Numbered from the stretch's first letter, positions 17,470 to 27,386 are shown. The stretch is DNA of 64,000 nucleotides from Bacteroides intestinalis (GCF_902364365.1 NZ_CABJDN010000015.1:1-64000), one strand, 5' to 3'. Translations and numbers: made by a program. The notes: generated by a model from the sequence alone, not told the origin.

Positions 17470-18942
17470 TTATAAGTCATTGAAAGCCCGGTTGATGGTG
17501 CTGGCTATCGGACGGGCCATTTCCTTGCTGTTGTCGGGTTTGGGTGTGCTGGCCAGTTTGACATCTCCCAGTGTCTTTGTGCTGCCTTCCATCCCGAAAA
17601 TCTTTTGTACGGCTATCAGTGTGTTGGCTTGCACACCCGTTTCACGCATCCGGGTAAGGTCTTCTTGAGTGAGCCGGTACCCTTCTTTCTGTATCTCTTG
17701 GATGACATGAAAGTTGTCGGTCTGTGCGGCATCCAACAGACGTGTGGCCTGCCTTTCATGTTCGCCCTGTTCTTCCGGCTTGGTGCCGAACAGCTGGATG
17801 ACTTCATGGGTTTGCCTTTCATCCAGACCGTGTTCCTTACCGATTCCTTTGATAAACTCTTCACTGGGTTTATATCCTTCCTCTTTGAGCTTCCCGATTT
17901 TTTCAAAGTCATGTTTGCCCACCGCTTCCTTAAACTCGGCTTCCATATTGCGCCCCTCTTCGTGTTTTTGCTCTTTTGCAGCTTCTATGTTGGCCGCATG
18001 GGCTTCCAGTTTGGGGGTCATGGCCTTGATCAGCTCTTGTGCCTTGCCGGGAGTGATACTCTGTATGTTCTGTATCATGACTCCTTTCCTGTCATCCGTC
18101 AGTTGGATGTCGGCAATGAAGTAGCCTTCCGGACTGTGCAGCAGCTTGTTCTCCAGTGCATGGCCGTTGGCGAGCAGGTATTTGTCGGCTTTGGTTAACT
18201 TGTAGCCGCCATATTCGCTGGTCTGCCCGATGATGTCGGGAATCTTGATTTCCTGGTTGGTGCGCAGGATGACGGAGTTCAGATCCCGGTCAACTTGCAG
18301 CAGGATGTCCTTCTTATTTACGGTGATGGGTACGATGTCACCGGCAAGCAGCTGTTCTTTCTCTTTCTTGCCCAACTTCTTTCCCAGCACCTTGTCCGGG
18401 ATAACCAACGCCTCTTTGCGGTAGAATACGGAGATTCCGTCATCGTTGAAACGGAGCTTCCCCGGTTTGCCGTGTATCTCCATCAAATCAGACATGACAC
18501 CCTTTTCCAGCTTGGTGCCTTTCCCGTCGAGGATGTTCCCTTGCTTGTAGGCGTATTCATAGAGCGACTGTCCGGTGTAGCATACCTTCAGGCGATGGTC
18601 GATGACGGTAAAGCCGTCCTTGTCATGTCCCTTCAGGTTCTCCCACCGCTTGATGCTGATGCCATCCTTCTCCAGCTCGGCGACATATTTAGGATCATTG
18701 GCACGTTCCTTGTCAAAAAGGGCGGATACACGTTCTTTTGATTGGTCACGAAGGCTTTCATCGTACTTTGCTCCGGCTTTTTCCCTGATTTCGCTTACGC
18801 TCATGCTCAGCTCTTCCCCGTCTTTGCGGAACCGGAAATATCCGTCCCGGTATTCGGTCTGATAGCCCAGTGATTCGGCGATGCCGCCGAACTGTCCCAC
18901 GTTGTCGAACATATAGGTGTCTAATGCTTCTCTCAGTTTCAT
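17470..18942 (-). CDS. DUF3945/DUF4099-like protein with two C-terminal modules
   Basis: This 490-residue soluble protein belongs to a type common in Bacteroidales conjugative elements and annotated DUF3945. The N-terminal part (1-110) contains a KDGEELSMSVSEIRE segment; the middle (about 135-310) holds YTGQSLYEYAYKQGNILDGKG and repeats of the DUF3945 kind around MSDLMEIHGKPGKLRF and LLHSPEGYFIADIQ. Residues 336-400 and 401-490 are two copies of a module with a central GY and conserved hydrophobic positions; the same module ends HipA at 41689 and the ArdC-like protein. Function is unknown. It overlaps traN by four bases. Confidence 0.7.
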   Translation of the reverse strand: MKLREALDTYMFDNVGQFGGIAESLGYQTEYRDGYFRFRKDGEELSMSVSEIREKAGAKYDESLRDQSKERVSALFDKERANDPKYVAELEKDGISIKRWENLKGHDKDGFTVIDHRLKVCYTGQSLYEYAYKQGNILDGKGTKLEKGVMSDLMEIHGKPGKLRFNDDGISVFYRKEALVIPDKVLGKKLGKKEKEQLLAGDIVPITVNKKDILLQVDRDLNSVILRTNQEIKIPDIIGQTSEYGGYKLTKADKYLLANGHALENKLLHSPEGYFIADIQLTDDRKGVMIQNIQSITPGKAQELIKAMTPKLEAHAANIEAAKEQKHEEGRNMEAEFKEAVGKHDFEKIGKLKEEGYKPSEEFIKGIGKEHGLDERQTHEVIQLFGTKPEEQGEHERQATRLLDAAQTDNFHVIQEIQKEGYRLTQEDLTRMRETGVQANTLIAVQKIFGMEGSTKTLGDVKLASTPKPDNSKEMARPIASTINRAFNDL

Positions 18943-20051
18943 GGCTGTGGCTTGTATAAGGGTTCTGCGGAAAGGATGTATTCGTTCAACACGGCCAGCT
19001 TGATGTGCCGCCCGCCGTTTCGCTCGTAAATCTCGATCTCGAATACCTTATCATCGGGTATCGTGAATTTGTCGAAACCAAGTATCAGCCGGTTCCGGCT
19101 CTTGCCCTTGATTTTCGTATCAAAATCTTTCTGATAGATAGGTTCGATGGTCGTTTCTTGCTGGATGGCGTTCTTGCTCTTCTTTTGGTCACGCTGGAAA
19201 CATTTGACAAACTCGATGTCGTAGTCGATGTATGATTTGTTTTTCAGGTCAAAGATGAAAAACATGAAGTCCTCATGCACATACAGATTGGCCATTGACA
19301 ACTCAAACTTGTTCTCGATGACCCCCAGGCTGTAGATGTTGCGCTTCTTGGTGCGCAGCTCTTGGATGCATCTTTCCATTTCCTCGCTGTTCACATCCAC
19401 ATGGGCGGTATATTTGCGCTGGTCATCAAAATTGTAGGTGAATACGGAGGTATTGCCCCGTTTGATGGTGATGTGGTAAGTGTTCATGGCCTTATCCACC
19501 ACAAACAGGTTGGAATATGCCACGGCATCTTTGGCGGTTGATACTTTCAACTGGTTGTTGTAGGCGGCCAGAGTGAAGGACACCTCGTTGCCGGGCGTTC
19601 CGTAAGCGATGTCCTCCGGAAAGAAGAACTCGGCCAGATGGAGGTCGCTGACTTCTGCCTGATAGTCATGGTGCTGCCATTTCCCGTTGTCCTCGTAAAT
19701 GTTCGGGTACGAATCCGTGCCGCCTTCGGGAAGGTAGCGGATGTGATAGGTGTAAACGCTTCCGTCGATGCAGACTACGGTCAGGTTGGTCTCTTCGGTG
19801 AATCCTTCCGCTTGCGCCGAGAGCCTGACGATATGGGGCGCCTCTTCTACCCGGCTGGCCATGACAAGCTCCTGTTCGCCGATGGCGATATCAGATACTT
19901 GCACAGGAAATACCAGGTGTTTCACACAGTCGAAAGAGATAAAGATGTCTTTTTGGCTGATGGCTTGTTTCCGGGGAGTGCCGTTTTCCTGAGCGAAGAG
20001 CGGCAGACTGCACACAAAGCAGTAAAACAGTAGATAAATATATTTCTTCAT
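18939..20051 (-). CDS. traN: TraN-like conjugal transfer protein (DUF4138)
   Basis: The 370-residue protein has a signal peptide (LLFYCFVCSLPLFAQ) and a beta-rich N-terminal domain of the TraN/VirB9 type (FISFDCVKHLVFPVQVSDIAIGEQELV, TNLTVVCIDGSVYTYHIRY). TraN is expected at the outer membrane or periplasm as part of the mating-pore core with TraM and TraO. It lies downstream of traM and a small membrane gene, the usual neighbourhood. Confidence 0.88.
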   Translation of the reverse strand: MKKYIYLLFYCFVCSLPLFAQENGTPRKQAISQKDIFISFDCVKHLVFPVQVSDIAIGEQELVMASRVEEAPHIVRLSAQAEGFTEETNLTVVCIDGSVYTYHIRYLPEGGTDSYPNIYEDNGKWQHHDYQAEVSDLHLAEFFFPEDIAYGTPGNEVSFTLAAYNNQLKVSTAKDAVAYSNLFVVDKAMNTYHITIKRGNTSVFTYNFDDQRKYTAHVDVNSEEMERCIQELRTKKRNIYSLGVIENKFELSMANLYVHEDFMFFIFDLKNKSYIDYDIEFVKCFQRDQKKSKNAIQQETTIEPIYQKDFDTKIKGKSRNRLILGFDKFTIPDDKVFEIEIYERNGGRHIKLAVLNEYILSAEPLYKPQP

Positions 20052-20063
20052 GTTGTCGATATG

Positions 20064-20249
20064 TTAAACGGTTCTTGAAAAAAAGGCGGTGAATACGGTA
20101 ATGCCCCATAGAAGAAGCAGGGTAATGCCGAAAGAAACGGTCAGCGGACGGATTTCTTTAAAGGCTCGTCCGTTCCGGCGTGATACGTAGATCCGATAGC
20201 CGAAAAAGACCGCTGACAGCGCAAGCAGGTAATTGAGAATGTCTATCAT
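20064..20249 (-). CDS. Small two-helix membrane protein between traM and traN
   Basis: The 61-residue product has two hydrophobic segments (about 5-20 and 38-56) separated by a basic loop. It overlaps the end of traM by four bases. The place corresponds loosely to TraL in related elements, but the protein is shorter and I see no diagnostic motif, so the name is withheld. Confidence 0.6.
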   Translation of the reverse strand: MIDILNYLLALSAVFFGYRIYVSRRNGRAFKEIRPLTVSFGITLLLLWGITVFTAFFSRTV

Positions 20250-21529
20250 AATTTGTCTATCAATGTTTGAAGGGGATGATTTTTCTTGTTCGTTTTCTCT
20301 TGTTCCATTTGCTCATAGAGCTTCTGTAACTCCGCTTGCACGGCTTGCCTACGCAACTTCGATTCCTGACTCTCTTCTTGGATATACATTTCGTAGTTGG
20401 ACTTGAGATGTACCTTCACTTGTGAGAGGCTCATGTTCAAGATTTGCTTGGCTACCTGGGTGGTGGCGTTGACTACGCTGGTCACTTCGCTGGCCATCGT
20501 GCCGATGGAAGAGAGCGGCATGTCAATGTTCTGTACAAGACCTTGTTCCATACGCTTGGCTGCACTGGCTTTCAGGTTATTGGGCAGGTTCAAACCTTCC
20601 ATGGCATCATTGTCGAAGACAACCACCGATACGGGATTGAGGTTGTCTCCTACCTTCAGGTTGCTGACTACCACATCGAGGCGGTTGGCTCCCAAAGTGG
20701 CGATACCGTAAAACAGCGTGTTGGCCGGTATCTTCATGCCGGATAGGGTTACGTCCTGAAGCAACCGCATCCGTACCGTACTGCCCGTGACTACGGTCTG
20801 GTCGCCGTGGATGCAAGCCCTGAAGAGGTTGCTGTTTCCCGGTGCGGAGGTCGGTTGGCGGCGTACCCGCTTGCCGTTTTCGGCATGGTAGATCGGGCCT
20901 TTTTGCATCAGGCTGTCGGCGGATGGATGGCCGGAAGGGTTGGCAGCGGCTTTCTCCGTTTTTCCCTCTTGGTCATAATTGACAATCCGTTCATACATGC
21001 GCTTGCGGTATTTGTCGGATTCTTCCAGTTCCTTGCGGATGCGTGAGTTCTTCTTGGCTTCCCGGATAATCTCGTTGAGCGCCTGCTCGTCCTCCAGTCC
21101 GTCCAGTTGGCTTTCCAGCTGATGAGAGAAGCGTCCGTTCCGGCCACCTCCGTATTCTGCCATGACTTCGCTGTACGGATCGTTCTGCATACGGCGGATG
21201 CGCTCCAGTGTGGCACGGTCATACCGCTCCTGCTGGTTTTGCAGCTCGAAGTAAAAATCAGATCCTTTGACCTGAGACTCTTTCAGGATGCGTGCCTTCT
21301 CCTGCTCTTCCAGTTTGTCCTGCTTATAGGCTTCCATCTTGTCGTTCACCTTGTCGGCCATTTCCGACTGTGGTTCCAAAAAGGCTTGCGAGGCGGCCTG
21401 TCTGTCACTCCCTGACGGCACGTTCCCGTCCTCACGGATGAAGAATACATAAAGGAAGAGGATGCCCAGGATTACCGGGATGGCCATCAACAGCTTGTTC
21501 TTGTCTTTGATAAGTTTATTCGGTTCCAT
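20246..21529 (-). CDS. traM: TraM-like protein (VirB10-type)
   Basis: The protein has about 427 residues: a short cytoplasmic start, one membrane helix (LLMAIPVILGILFLYVFFI, about 15-34), a long charged coiled-coil periplasmic stretch rich in E, Q and R, and a C-terminal domain containing IHGDQTVVTGSTVRMRLLQD and IPANTLFYGIATL, which fits TraM/VirB10. I chose the ATG that overlaps the traK stop by 14 bases; a longer frame upstream would overlap traK by over 100 bases. Confidence 0.9.
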   Translation of the reverse strand: MEPNKLIKDKNKLLMAIPVILGILFLYVFFIREDGNVPSGSDRQAASQAFLEPQSEMADKVNDKMEAYKQDKLEEQEKARILKESQVKGSDFYFELQNQQERYDRATLERIRRMQNDPYSEVMAEYGGGRNGRFSHQLESQLDGLEDEQALNEIIREAKKNSRIRKELEESDKYRKRMYERIVNYDQEGKTEKAAANPSGHPSADSLMQKGPIYHAENGKRVRRQPTSAPGNSNLFRACIHGDQTVVTGSTVRMRLLQDVTLSGMKIPANTLFYGIATLGANRLDVVVSNLKVGDNLNPVSVVVFDNDAMEGLNLPNNLKASAAKRMEQGLVQNIDMPLSSIGTMASEVTSVVNATTQVAKQILNMSLSQVKVHLKSNYEMYIQEESQESKLRRQAVQAELQKLYEQMEQEKTNKKNHPLQTLIDKL

Positions 21530-22214
21530 GGTCGGTTGGTTTAGAGGTTTCTGACTGGTTTTCATTCTTGCCCGGAGAAGCTGCCTGCGATGTGTTGGTG
21601 CCGTTGCTTTCCACGGGTTCGGAATAGCGGACAATCCAATCTTCTATCTTGGCTCCGTGCGCATTTTCCTCGCTGCGGGACAGCATATCATAGATGGTGA
21701 ACTCCGCTTCGATATTACGTGAGATGCTTCCCCGTGCCCGGTACCCGGTCTGCGTGAAGATTATCTTTCCGGAAACGGGTATCGTTTGTGTGTTAATCTC
21801 TACATCCTTGATGCGTACCCCGTAACGGATATTCTTTTGTATGAGTGAGTTCAGCATATTCACATCGTTGTACTCGTTCAACAGCTCCTTCCCCTTGTTG
21901 CCTATGAGGTTGAGCGCAAGCGAAATGTTCTTCTCGTAGCTGCTCTCGTCAAAGGCATACCAGTGGGTTACGAAGGTCTTTACATGGTTCATGTATTCGT
22001 ATTGCCGCATATCGCTGGCAGACAGGCTGCTTGCCTCATAGACTTCTCCCTGCCTGTCGATGACGAGAGCCTGGCCGTATGCTTTTTCTATTTTGTTGAT
22101 AAGGAAGATGATACTGCTGGCAAAAGCGATAGTCAGAATGATGCAGTACCCGGCTGAAAGCCGGATAGTCAGCTTGACCGCATCATCTGCTCCTTTGAAT
22201 TTCATCAGATTCAT
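21516..22214 (-). CDS. traK: TraK-like protein (VirB8-type)
   Basis: The 232-residue protein has one membrane helix near residues 20-42 (YCIILTIAFASSIIFLI) and a periplasmic VirB8-like domain (MRQYEYMNHVKTFVTHWYAFD, then EINTQTIPVSGKIIFTQTGY). It forms part of the inner-membrane complex of the mating pore. The C-terminal tail is polar and rich in S, T, N and Q. It lies between traJ and traM as in CTnDOT-like elements. Confidence 0.9.
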   Translation of the reverse strand: MNLMKFKGADDAVKLTIRLSAGYCIILTIAFASSIIFLINKIEKAYGQALVIDRQGEVYEASSLSASDMRQYEYMNHVKTFVTHWYAFDESSYEKNISLALNLIGNKGKELLNEYNDVNMLNSLIQKNIRYGVRIKDVEINTQTIPVSGKIIFTQTGYRARGSISRNIEAEFTIYDMLSRSEENAHGAKIEDWIVRYSEPVESNGTNTSQAASPGKNENQSETSKPTDHGTE

Positions 22215-22218
22215 AGTT

Positions 22219-23274
22219 CTATTTTTTATTGTTGTCGTTTATGAAACTTGCCCCGATAGAGGCGGCACCGCCTACGTTGGTCAGCTTGCCGCCTGCCGCT
22301 GCGCCTCCCATCAGGGCGATGGTGGCCGCCGTGGTGACGATTGACACGGTTTTCGAAATGATTTTCCCGGCATCGCTGTGTCCTACGATTTTGGAGGATA
22401 GCCAGAAACAGCTGCAATAAGCACCAATCAGGGCGAGATCCATTCCTAAATATTGTATCTGCTGCGTAGCTGCGTCCACCATGTCGGCACTTTCCGTATA
22501 GATGGCCTTGAAGGTCTGCCATATGATTTGGTTCAGAATATTGATGACGGTGAATACCATACAGGCGGAGCAGAGCGTACCGAACCAGATACTCAACTGT
22601 TTCTGAAAGACCGGCAACATGCTTACGGCAAAGACAAACGGGCCGAGAATGACCAGTAGCTTGACAATGACCACGCCGATACCCAAGATGACTACTTGTA
22701 TGATTCCTACCAATAGGGCGGAAATGCCATGAAGCACAAGGGTGGCGAGGTTGGCGGGGTTGAGCAGCTGCACAATCTTCTCCACGCTGGAGCGTACACC
22801 GGTCATTTCGTCCTCTTCCATCTTTTTATCCAGTTCGTGCTGCATGGCGCCGGTGCTGTCTTCTCCGGCTGCTACCTCCGACTGGAGGCTGTGTTTGTCG
22901 TATTCGGCAATCATCTCTCCTTGTTCGATGGCTGATTGTGCCATGAACTGGGCAAATTCCTGCGCACGCTCGGAGGTCAGCGAGGTGGCTTCGTTGATTA
23001 CTTCCATCGTGCCTACGATGGTTTGGGCGATGGGGGTGTATATGCTTAGGCAGAAGAACAGTACCAGGCAACGGGCGATTTCCATCATGTCGGGAAATTT
23101 GTCCTCATTCGGGCTTAACAGCTGGCTGGCTCCGTGATAGAGATAGTTGTATGCTAGGTTGCAGATAAAGCAGATGACACCAACACCGAAGGCGATGACT
23201 GTCATTTGCGAAACGAGTTCCATCGTCAGACCGTCCGTGATCTGAAGTCCCCAGAGAAAATTATCTTGATTCAT
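22219..23274 (-). CDS. traJ: TraJ-like polytopic membrane protein (VirB6-type)
   Basis: The 351-residue protein has about seven hydrophobic segments (for example VIAFGVGVICFICNLAYNYL, LVLFFCLSIY, LLVGIIQVVILGIGVVIVKLLV, IVTTAATIALMGGAAAGG), interrupted by a charged segment around 125-165. This matches TraJ, the channel-lining inner-membrane component. It precedes traK by four bases. Confidence 0.88.
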   Translation of the reverse strand: MNQDNFLWGLQITDGLTMELVSQMTVIAFGVGVICFICNLAYNYLYHGASQLLSPNEDKFPDMMEIARCLVLFFCLSIYTPIAQTIVGTMEVINEATSLTSERAQEFAQFMAQSAIEQGEMIAEYDKHSLQSEVAAGEDSTGAMQHELDKKMEEDEMTGVRSSVEKIVQLLNPANLATLVLHGISALLVGIIQVVILGIGVVIVKLLVILGPFVFAVSMLPVFQKQLSIWFGTLCSACMVFTVINILNQIIWQTFKAIYTESADMVDAATQQIQYLGMDLALIGAYCSCFWLSSKIVGHSDAGKIISKTVSIVTTAATIALMGGAAAGGKLTNVGGAASIGASFINDNNKK

Positions 23275-23280
23275 AACGCT

Positions 23281-23877
23281 TTAATTGGTGTGTCGTGTGA
23301 AAGCGGCCAACCGTCCCTGGTAATAGGTCTTCCGGTTATGCCCCTTCATGGATTTGTAAATGACCGTGGAACGCACGGATTCGTTAAACTCACGCATCTC
23401 TTCGGCGGCTTTTTCCACCGATTCCTTCACCTGCTCGATAAAGGACATGCGCCCTTCCGAGTTCATCGAGAAGTAACTGGTCACGGTGGCCACCTTGAAC
23501 AGCAGGTCGGTACTCAGGCTCAGATTGACGGTCACACGCTGAAAGTTGAGAAATTTCAGGCAGTGGTAATTCGATCCTACGTTCAGGTAAAAGCTGTAGT
23601 CGCTGCTCAGGCAGGCTACGTCGTCCAGCAGGTCGGCAAGCTCTTTCAATGATTTGAGTTCCTTCAACTGGTCGATCTTTTGCAGGCCGAGCCGCAGTTC
23701 CTGGGCATCGATCATTTCATTGATTTGTGTAACCCATTTCTTGACATTGGCGATCCATTCCGTTGAGTTCAGCAGGGTGTGGCCGGGATCATGCACGACG
23801 AACTGGGCATGAACACTGCCGGTTCCCATCAGCCCTATCGAGGCGGCAAGTCCGAGTATGAGAATGATTCTTTTCAT
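23281..23877 (-). CDS. traI: TraI-like protein (DUF4141)
   Basis: The protein has about 198 residues with a signal peptide (MKRIILILGLAASIGLMGTGSVHA) and a helical mature part beginning FVVHDPGHTLLNSTEWIANVKKWV, typical of DUF4141/TraI, thought to be the periplasmic VirB5-like counterpart. I chose the internal ATG with a clear signal peptide over a longer frame that would run into the next gene. Confidence 0.85.
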   Translation of the reverse strand: MKRIILILGLAASIGLMGTGSVHAQFVVHDPGHTLLNSTEWIANVKKWVTQINEMIDAQELRLGLQKIDQLKELKSLKELADLLDDVACLSSDYSFYLNVGSNYHCLKFLNFQRVTVNLSLSTDLLFKVATVTSYFSMNSEGRMSFIEQVKESVEKAAEEMREFNESVRSTVIYKSMKGHNRKTYYQGRLAAFTRHTN

Positions 23878-23882
23878 GACGG

Positions 23883-24104
23883 TTATTTGTTGGTGATGAA
23901 TAATAGGGTGAATATGACACATACCAGCCAGGCTGTCAGATAGCTCTTGGCATTTTCCTTTTTCGTGGCGAGTGCCCATACCACGAAAATGAGCGCAACG
24001 CCCAAAAGTGCGGCGGCAATGCTTCCGGCAAGATTGTATGCGCTGCCGTTGAAGTCGGTTGACCAGCCTAGAAGGGCGGTCAGCCCTTGGGTGGCGTCAT
24101 CCAT
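23883..24104 (-). CDS. Small membrane protein between traG and traI
   Basis: The 73-residue protein has two hydrophobic helices (about 24-45 and 53-70) around a basic loop, a layout shared with TraE/VirB2-like pilins, but it lacks a signal peptide. It overlaps the end of traG by eight bases. It could be a second pilin-like subunit or a pore accessory; the family is not certain. Confidence 0.6.
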   Translation of the reverse strand: MDDATQGLTALLGWSTDFNGSAYNLAGSIAAALLGVALIFVVWALATKKENAKSYLTAWLVCVIFTLLFITNK

Positions 24105-26703
24105 ACTTTTTCCTCCTTTCCTCCAGATAGCGGTTGATGGCCGTATAGGTCGAGCCGCTTTCGTTGAACAACTGCTTCAGTCGTACTACTGTCGCCTGGC
24201 GCGAATCGAAGGCTACGGCGGCGAAGTCGGACACCTCGTTGCGGAAGATGAAGGCATCGTTCGACATCTTGATGAAAAACTCTCTCCAGCGTTCCGTGCG
24301 CTGCAACGACTCGATCATATAGGCCTCTTCGTCCGTGATGGAAAGCACGGCTTTCACTTCCGGCAGGTTCTGCCGGTGTTCTGAATGGTCGAGGATAATC
24401 TTGGTCGCGCAGTTGATGATGATGGAGTCCTTGATACTGGACGGCATGTTTTTCAAAAACAGGATGTTCTGTGCGGCCAGCGTGATGCTTCCCTCCTTTT
24501 TACGGAAGGTTCGGTACAGGTAGGCGATGAAGTCTCCGAATTTCTCGTCTTGCAGGAAGTCGAGTGCTTCGTCGATGATTAGCTCTTTGGCAAACCCCTG
24601 GCGTTTCTTGATTTTATCCACGATCATTTGCAGGGTGATGATGGCAACGAGTGGAAAGTACTCTTTCTTAGAGGCATCTTCCATATCGAAGGCTATCAGC
24701 CGGTCATGCACGATATCCACGTTCTCGGTAGCGTTCAGCAGGAATGACAGCTCTCCGTCCGTATAGGGTTCCAGTAAAAGCAACAGCTCCTCTATCTCGA
24801 ATTTCTGTTTCTCAAACTCGGTCATCCGTTTGCTGAACACTTCCTTCAGATAAGCCCGGTAAGTTATCAGCGTCGGGAAGATACGCTCATGCTTCTCTCC
24901 TATTGAAGAATTGTTCACATAGTCGTAAAATCCGATGACGGATTTCCTGAGAATGGCGTTTTCGGCAGGCAGCATGGGTTCACGTACCTTCCAAATGTAG
25001 CTGATAATGGCGACGATGGTCTTTATCTGGTCATCGGCAGACTCGGCATCCGTGGTGTCGATGTACAGGTATTTGCCGTTCTTGTCACGGTCACACAAGA
25101 AGGGGTTGAACGCAAATTTCTTCTGCTCGGTAGAGTCGAAGTATTTGCCCCGGTTCAAGGCTATCATCGAGCGGTAAGAGCCGCCGATGTCAATGATCAT
25201 CACATCCCGGCCCAGCTCATAGCTTTGCAGGATGTAATTGTTCAGCCAGAAAGATTTACCGGAACCGGACGGGCCGATAACGATGCGGTTCTTGTTGTTC
25301 AGCGCCGGATAATCCCAGAGGTTTATCTTGGCGGGAGTACCGAAACGGTCATGGTAGATATGCCCTTTCTCGTCCGAAAGGTACATCCCCTCTTTTTGCA
25401 GATAGCAGATGGCCTGCTTGGTCGTGTTGACGAAGCCCCGGTAATTGGCCCTGGCATTGCCGGGTATGTTGCAGAAGAACAGGTTGCACAGCTCGGCGTT
25501 CTCCACATAGCACGAACTTTGGTTCATAAAGCTGAAGCCTTGCTGTACCAGTGCGGTTTTCCGCATGAGCGAGGTGCGGTCTGTATCGTTCAGCACGACA
25601 TTGAAGGCGGTATAGGCGGTCTGGTAGTCGAACTGGGTAATCTCATCGCAGAAGGCTGCCTGCTCGCGTTGCTTCTCTGCCGCCGGAGGGTAGAAGTTGG
25701 TGATGTAGTTCAGCGCGTCTTTCTCCGCACCGATGGCCGTTACGGTGGCATCTGGATCGGTTATCTCTATCACGATGTTTACGATGTGGTTGAACGGCAG
25801 GCCAAGTCCTACGGGGTACAGCATCGAGCATTTGCTCCGTATGCTGTCCGGTATCTCTATGTTTCCCCCGTATGCCTTCGACTTGCCGGTGTGCGGCACG
25901 GCCAGTTCCTGAAGATGCTCGCCTTCGTTGGTCAGCGAAAGGATGGAAACGTGCTGCTGCCCTATTTTCATGCTTCCGCTTTCACTGACAGCCATAGGGT
26001 TGACGCTCTTCTGCGTGGCATCGTTTTCCGGTGTCTCGTAAGAGAGGTTGACGTAGTCGTAGATGGCGTTGTTCAGTTCCGTATCATCCATCTTGCGTAT
26101 CTCAAACTGCTGGATGGACGACAAACCGTTCTCAAAGTTCATCAGAAAGGCTTCCATTTCTGTCAGCCGTTGCTGATATTCCTTATAAGGTTGCTTGAAC
26201 GGGTAGTGCAGCTTTCGCATCAGCGAGGTGCCCGATGCGCTTTTGCGTATCTTACCGTTTCGGCTGCCGTTCGTGAACGTCACATACAGGTTGGTGTAAC
26301 TGTTCAGTATCTCCTTGCCGTTGAAATGACGGTTGTTCTCCGCTATCAGGGCATTGGAAGAGTATTCTGCATGATGGTATCGCCCCGTATAGTAGAAATT
26401 CTGCTGATGGATGACCGTGCCTGCCGGAAGCAGCTTCAAAAGAGCCTCCAACCGCTCATGGATGTATTGCGCCTCGCTTTCCGACAAGGTGAACACTTCG
26501 GGCAGAAGCAGCCGGTAGCCGACGGTGATGTCACCGTTCCCGTTGATGACGGCGTTCTCCGTGATGGTCTGGATAGGCAAGACACTTTCCAGATCCACGG
26601 ATTTGTCCTTCACCTCTATCTCTGTCTGCCGGATATACAGCAGAGCAATCAGCAGGCACAGCGCACAGATTAGCAGGGATATGAGTATGATGATTCCTAT
26701 CAT
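24097..26703 (-). CDS. traG: TraG-like conjugation ATPase (VirB4-type)
   Basis: The 868-residue protein has an N-terminal membrane helix (3-23), a DUF3875-type N-terminal domain, and an ATPase domain with Walker A GPSGSGKS (477-484) and Walker B ELIIDEALD (707-715). It powers assembly of the conjugative pilus or pore. A long open frame on the opposite strand here is a codon-bias shadow. The stop overlaps the small membrane gene downstream and its start overlaps traF by four bases. Confidence 0.93.
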   Translation of the reverse strand: MIGIIILISLLICALCLLIALLYIRQTEIEVKDKSVDLESVLPIQTITENAVINGNGDITVGYRLLLPEVFTLSESEAQYIHERLEALLKLLPAGTVIHQQNFYYTGRYHHAEYSSNALIAENNRHFNGKEILNSYTNLYVTFTNGSRNGKIRKSASGTSLMRKLHYPFKQPYKEYQQRLTEMEAFLMNFENGLSSIQQFEIRKMDDTELNNAIYDYVNLSYETPENDATQKSVNPMAVSESGSMKIGQQHVSILSLTNEGEHLQELAVPHTGKSKAYGGNIEIPDSIRSKCSMLYPVGLGLPFNHIVNIVIEITDPDATVTAIGAEKDALNYITNFYPPAAEKQREQAAFCDEITQFDYQTAYTAFNVVLNDTDRTSLMRKTALVQQGFSFMNQSSCYVENAELCNLFFCNIPGNARANYRGFVNTTKQAICYLQKEGMYLSDEKGHIYHDRFGTPAKINLWDYPALNNKNRIVIGPSGSGKSFWLNNYILQSYELGRDVMIIDIGGSYRSMIALNRGKYFDSTEQKKFAFNPFLCDRDKNGKYLYIDTTDAESADDQIKTIVAIISYIWKVREPMLPAENAILRKSVIGFYDYVNNSSIGEKHERIFPTLITYRAYLKEVFSKRMTEFEKQKFEIEELLLLLEPYTDGELSFLLNATENVDIVHDRLIAFDMEDASKKEYFPLVAIITLQMIVDKIKKRQGFAKELIIDEALDFLQDEKFGDFIAYLYRTFRKKEGSITLAAQNILFLKNMPSSIKDSIIINCATKIILDHSEHRQNLPEVKAVLSITDEEAYMIESLQRTERWREFFIKMSNDAFIFRNEVSDFAAVAFDSRQATVVRLKQLFNESGSTYTAINRYLEERRKKYG

Positions 26704-27011
26704 GGTTGCTGTTTTAGGATGAATTTGAAAATCTGCCGTTTGTCCGTTATCTGCCGGGGGGTGGCGTTCTTGATCCGGAGGCCGGTCAGGTAGTCCGGGT
26801 TACCGGCCTTGTGTTCCTTTTTCAAGGTTTGGAACAGCAGACCGGATAGAAACAGAATGGCGGAAATGATTCCGATGATGAGTATCGGGTGCAGCTGCTT
26901 GAATATGCTCACGATGATGATGATGGCCGTCAGCAGCATGAAGATGGCGAACTGTCCCGATGACAGACCGAAGAACTTGATCGGCTTGTTGATTTTACGC
27001 ATGGTTCTCAT
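26700..27011 (-). CDS. traF: TraF-like protein (DUF4133, VirB3-type)
   Basis: The 103-residue protein begins with the KINKPIKFFGLSSGQFAI motif typical of DUF4133, followed by two membrane helices (about 20-38 and 43-62) and a basic C-terminal tail. VirB3-like proteins work with the VirB4 ATPase, and the gene is translationally coupled to traG. Confidence 0.87.
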   Translation of the reverse strand: MRTMRKINKPIKFFGLSSGQFAIFMLLTAIIIIVSIFKQLHPILIIGIISAILFLSGLLFQTLKKEHKAGNPDYLTGLRIKNATPRQITDKRQIFKFILKQQP

Positions 27012-27023
27012 GGCTCTTCGTTT

Positions 27024-27368
27024 TTAGATAATCAGGAAGGCTACCATGATGACTACCACGGCGATGATCCAGCCGAGCAGGTATTCCTTGGCATGGGGAT
27101 TGTTCGTGGCAAGCGAATAGATGACAAAGACCAGAGCGATGCCGAGTACCGCCGCCAAAATGTATTTGGCTACGTCCAGAATGGTGTCCGCACCCTCTTT
27201 GGCTTTGTCTGTCACTTCGGATAGGCTGTTAATCTTCAGGCCGCTTTGTGCCTCCGCCACTTGTGCCGTTCCCAACAGCGTGAAGAATATGAGAAAGGTG
27301 AAGATAACCTTTCCATAGCGGTTAATGACTTGGTTCGCTTTTTCTCTTACATTTTCGATTGCTTTCAT
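27024..27368 (-). CDS. traE: TraE-like pilin-type protein (DUF4134, VirB2-like)
   Basis: The 114-residue protein has a signal-type helix (about 18-37), a short polar loop and two membrane helices (ILAAVLGIALVFVIYSLA and LLGWIIAVVVIMVAFLII). This fits DUF4134/TraE, the probable pilus subunit. It precedes traF and traG in the usual order. Confidence 0.87.
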   Translation of the reverse strand: MKAIENVREKANQVINRYGKVIFTFLIFFTLLGTAQVAEAQSGLKINSLSEVTDKAKEGADTILDVAKYILAAVLGIALVFVIYSLATNNPHAKEYLLGWIIAVVVIMVAFLII

Positions 27369-27386
27369 TTTGTTCCTATTTTTTAA

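Noticed and set aside
25225..26673. A 482-codon frame on the + strand opposite traG
   Set aside because: It lies entirely within traG, which has clear VirB4 motifs. The translation has no recognisable domain and reflects codon bias of the opposite strand.
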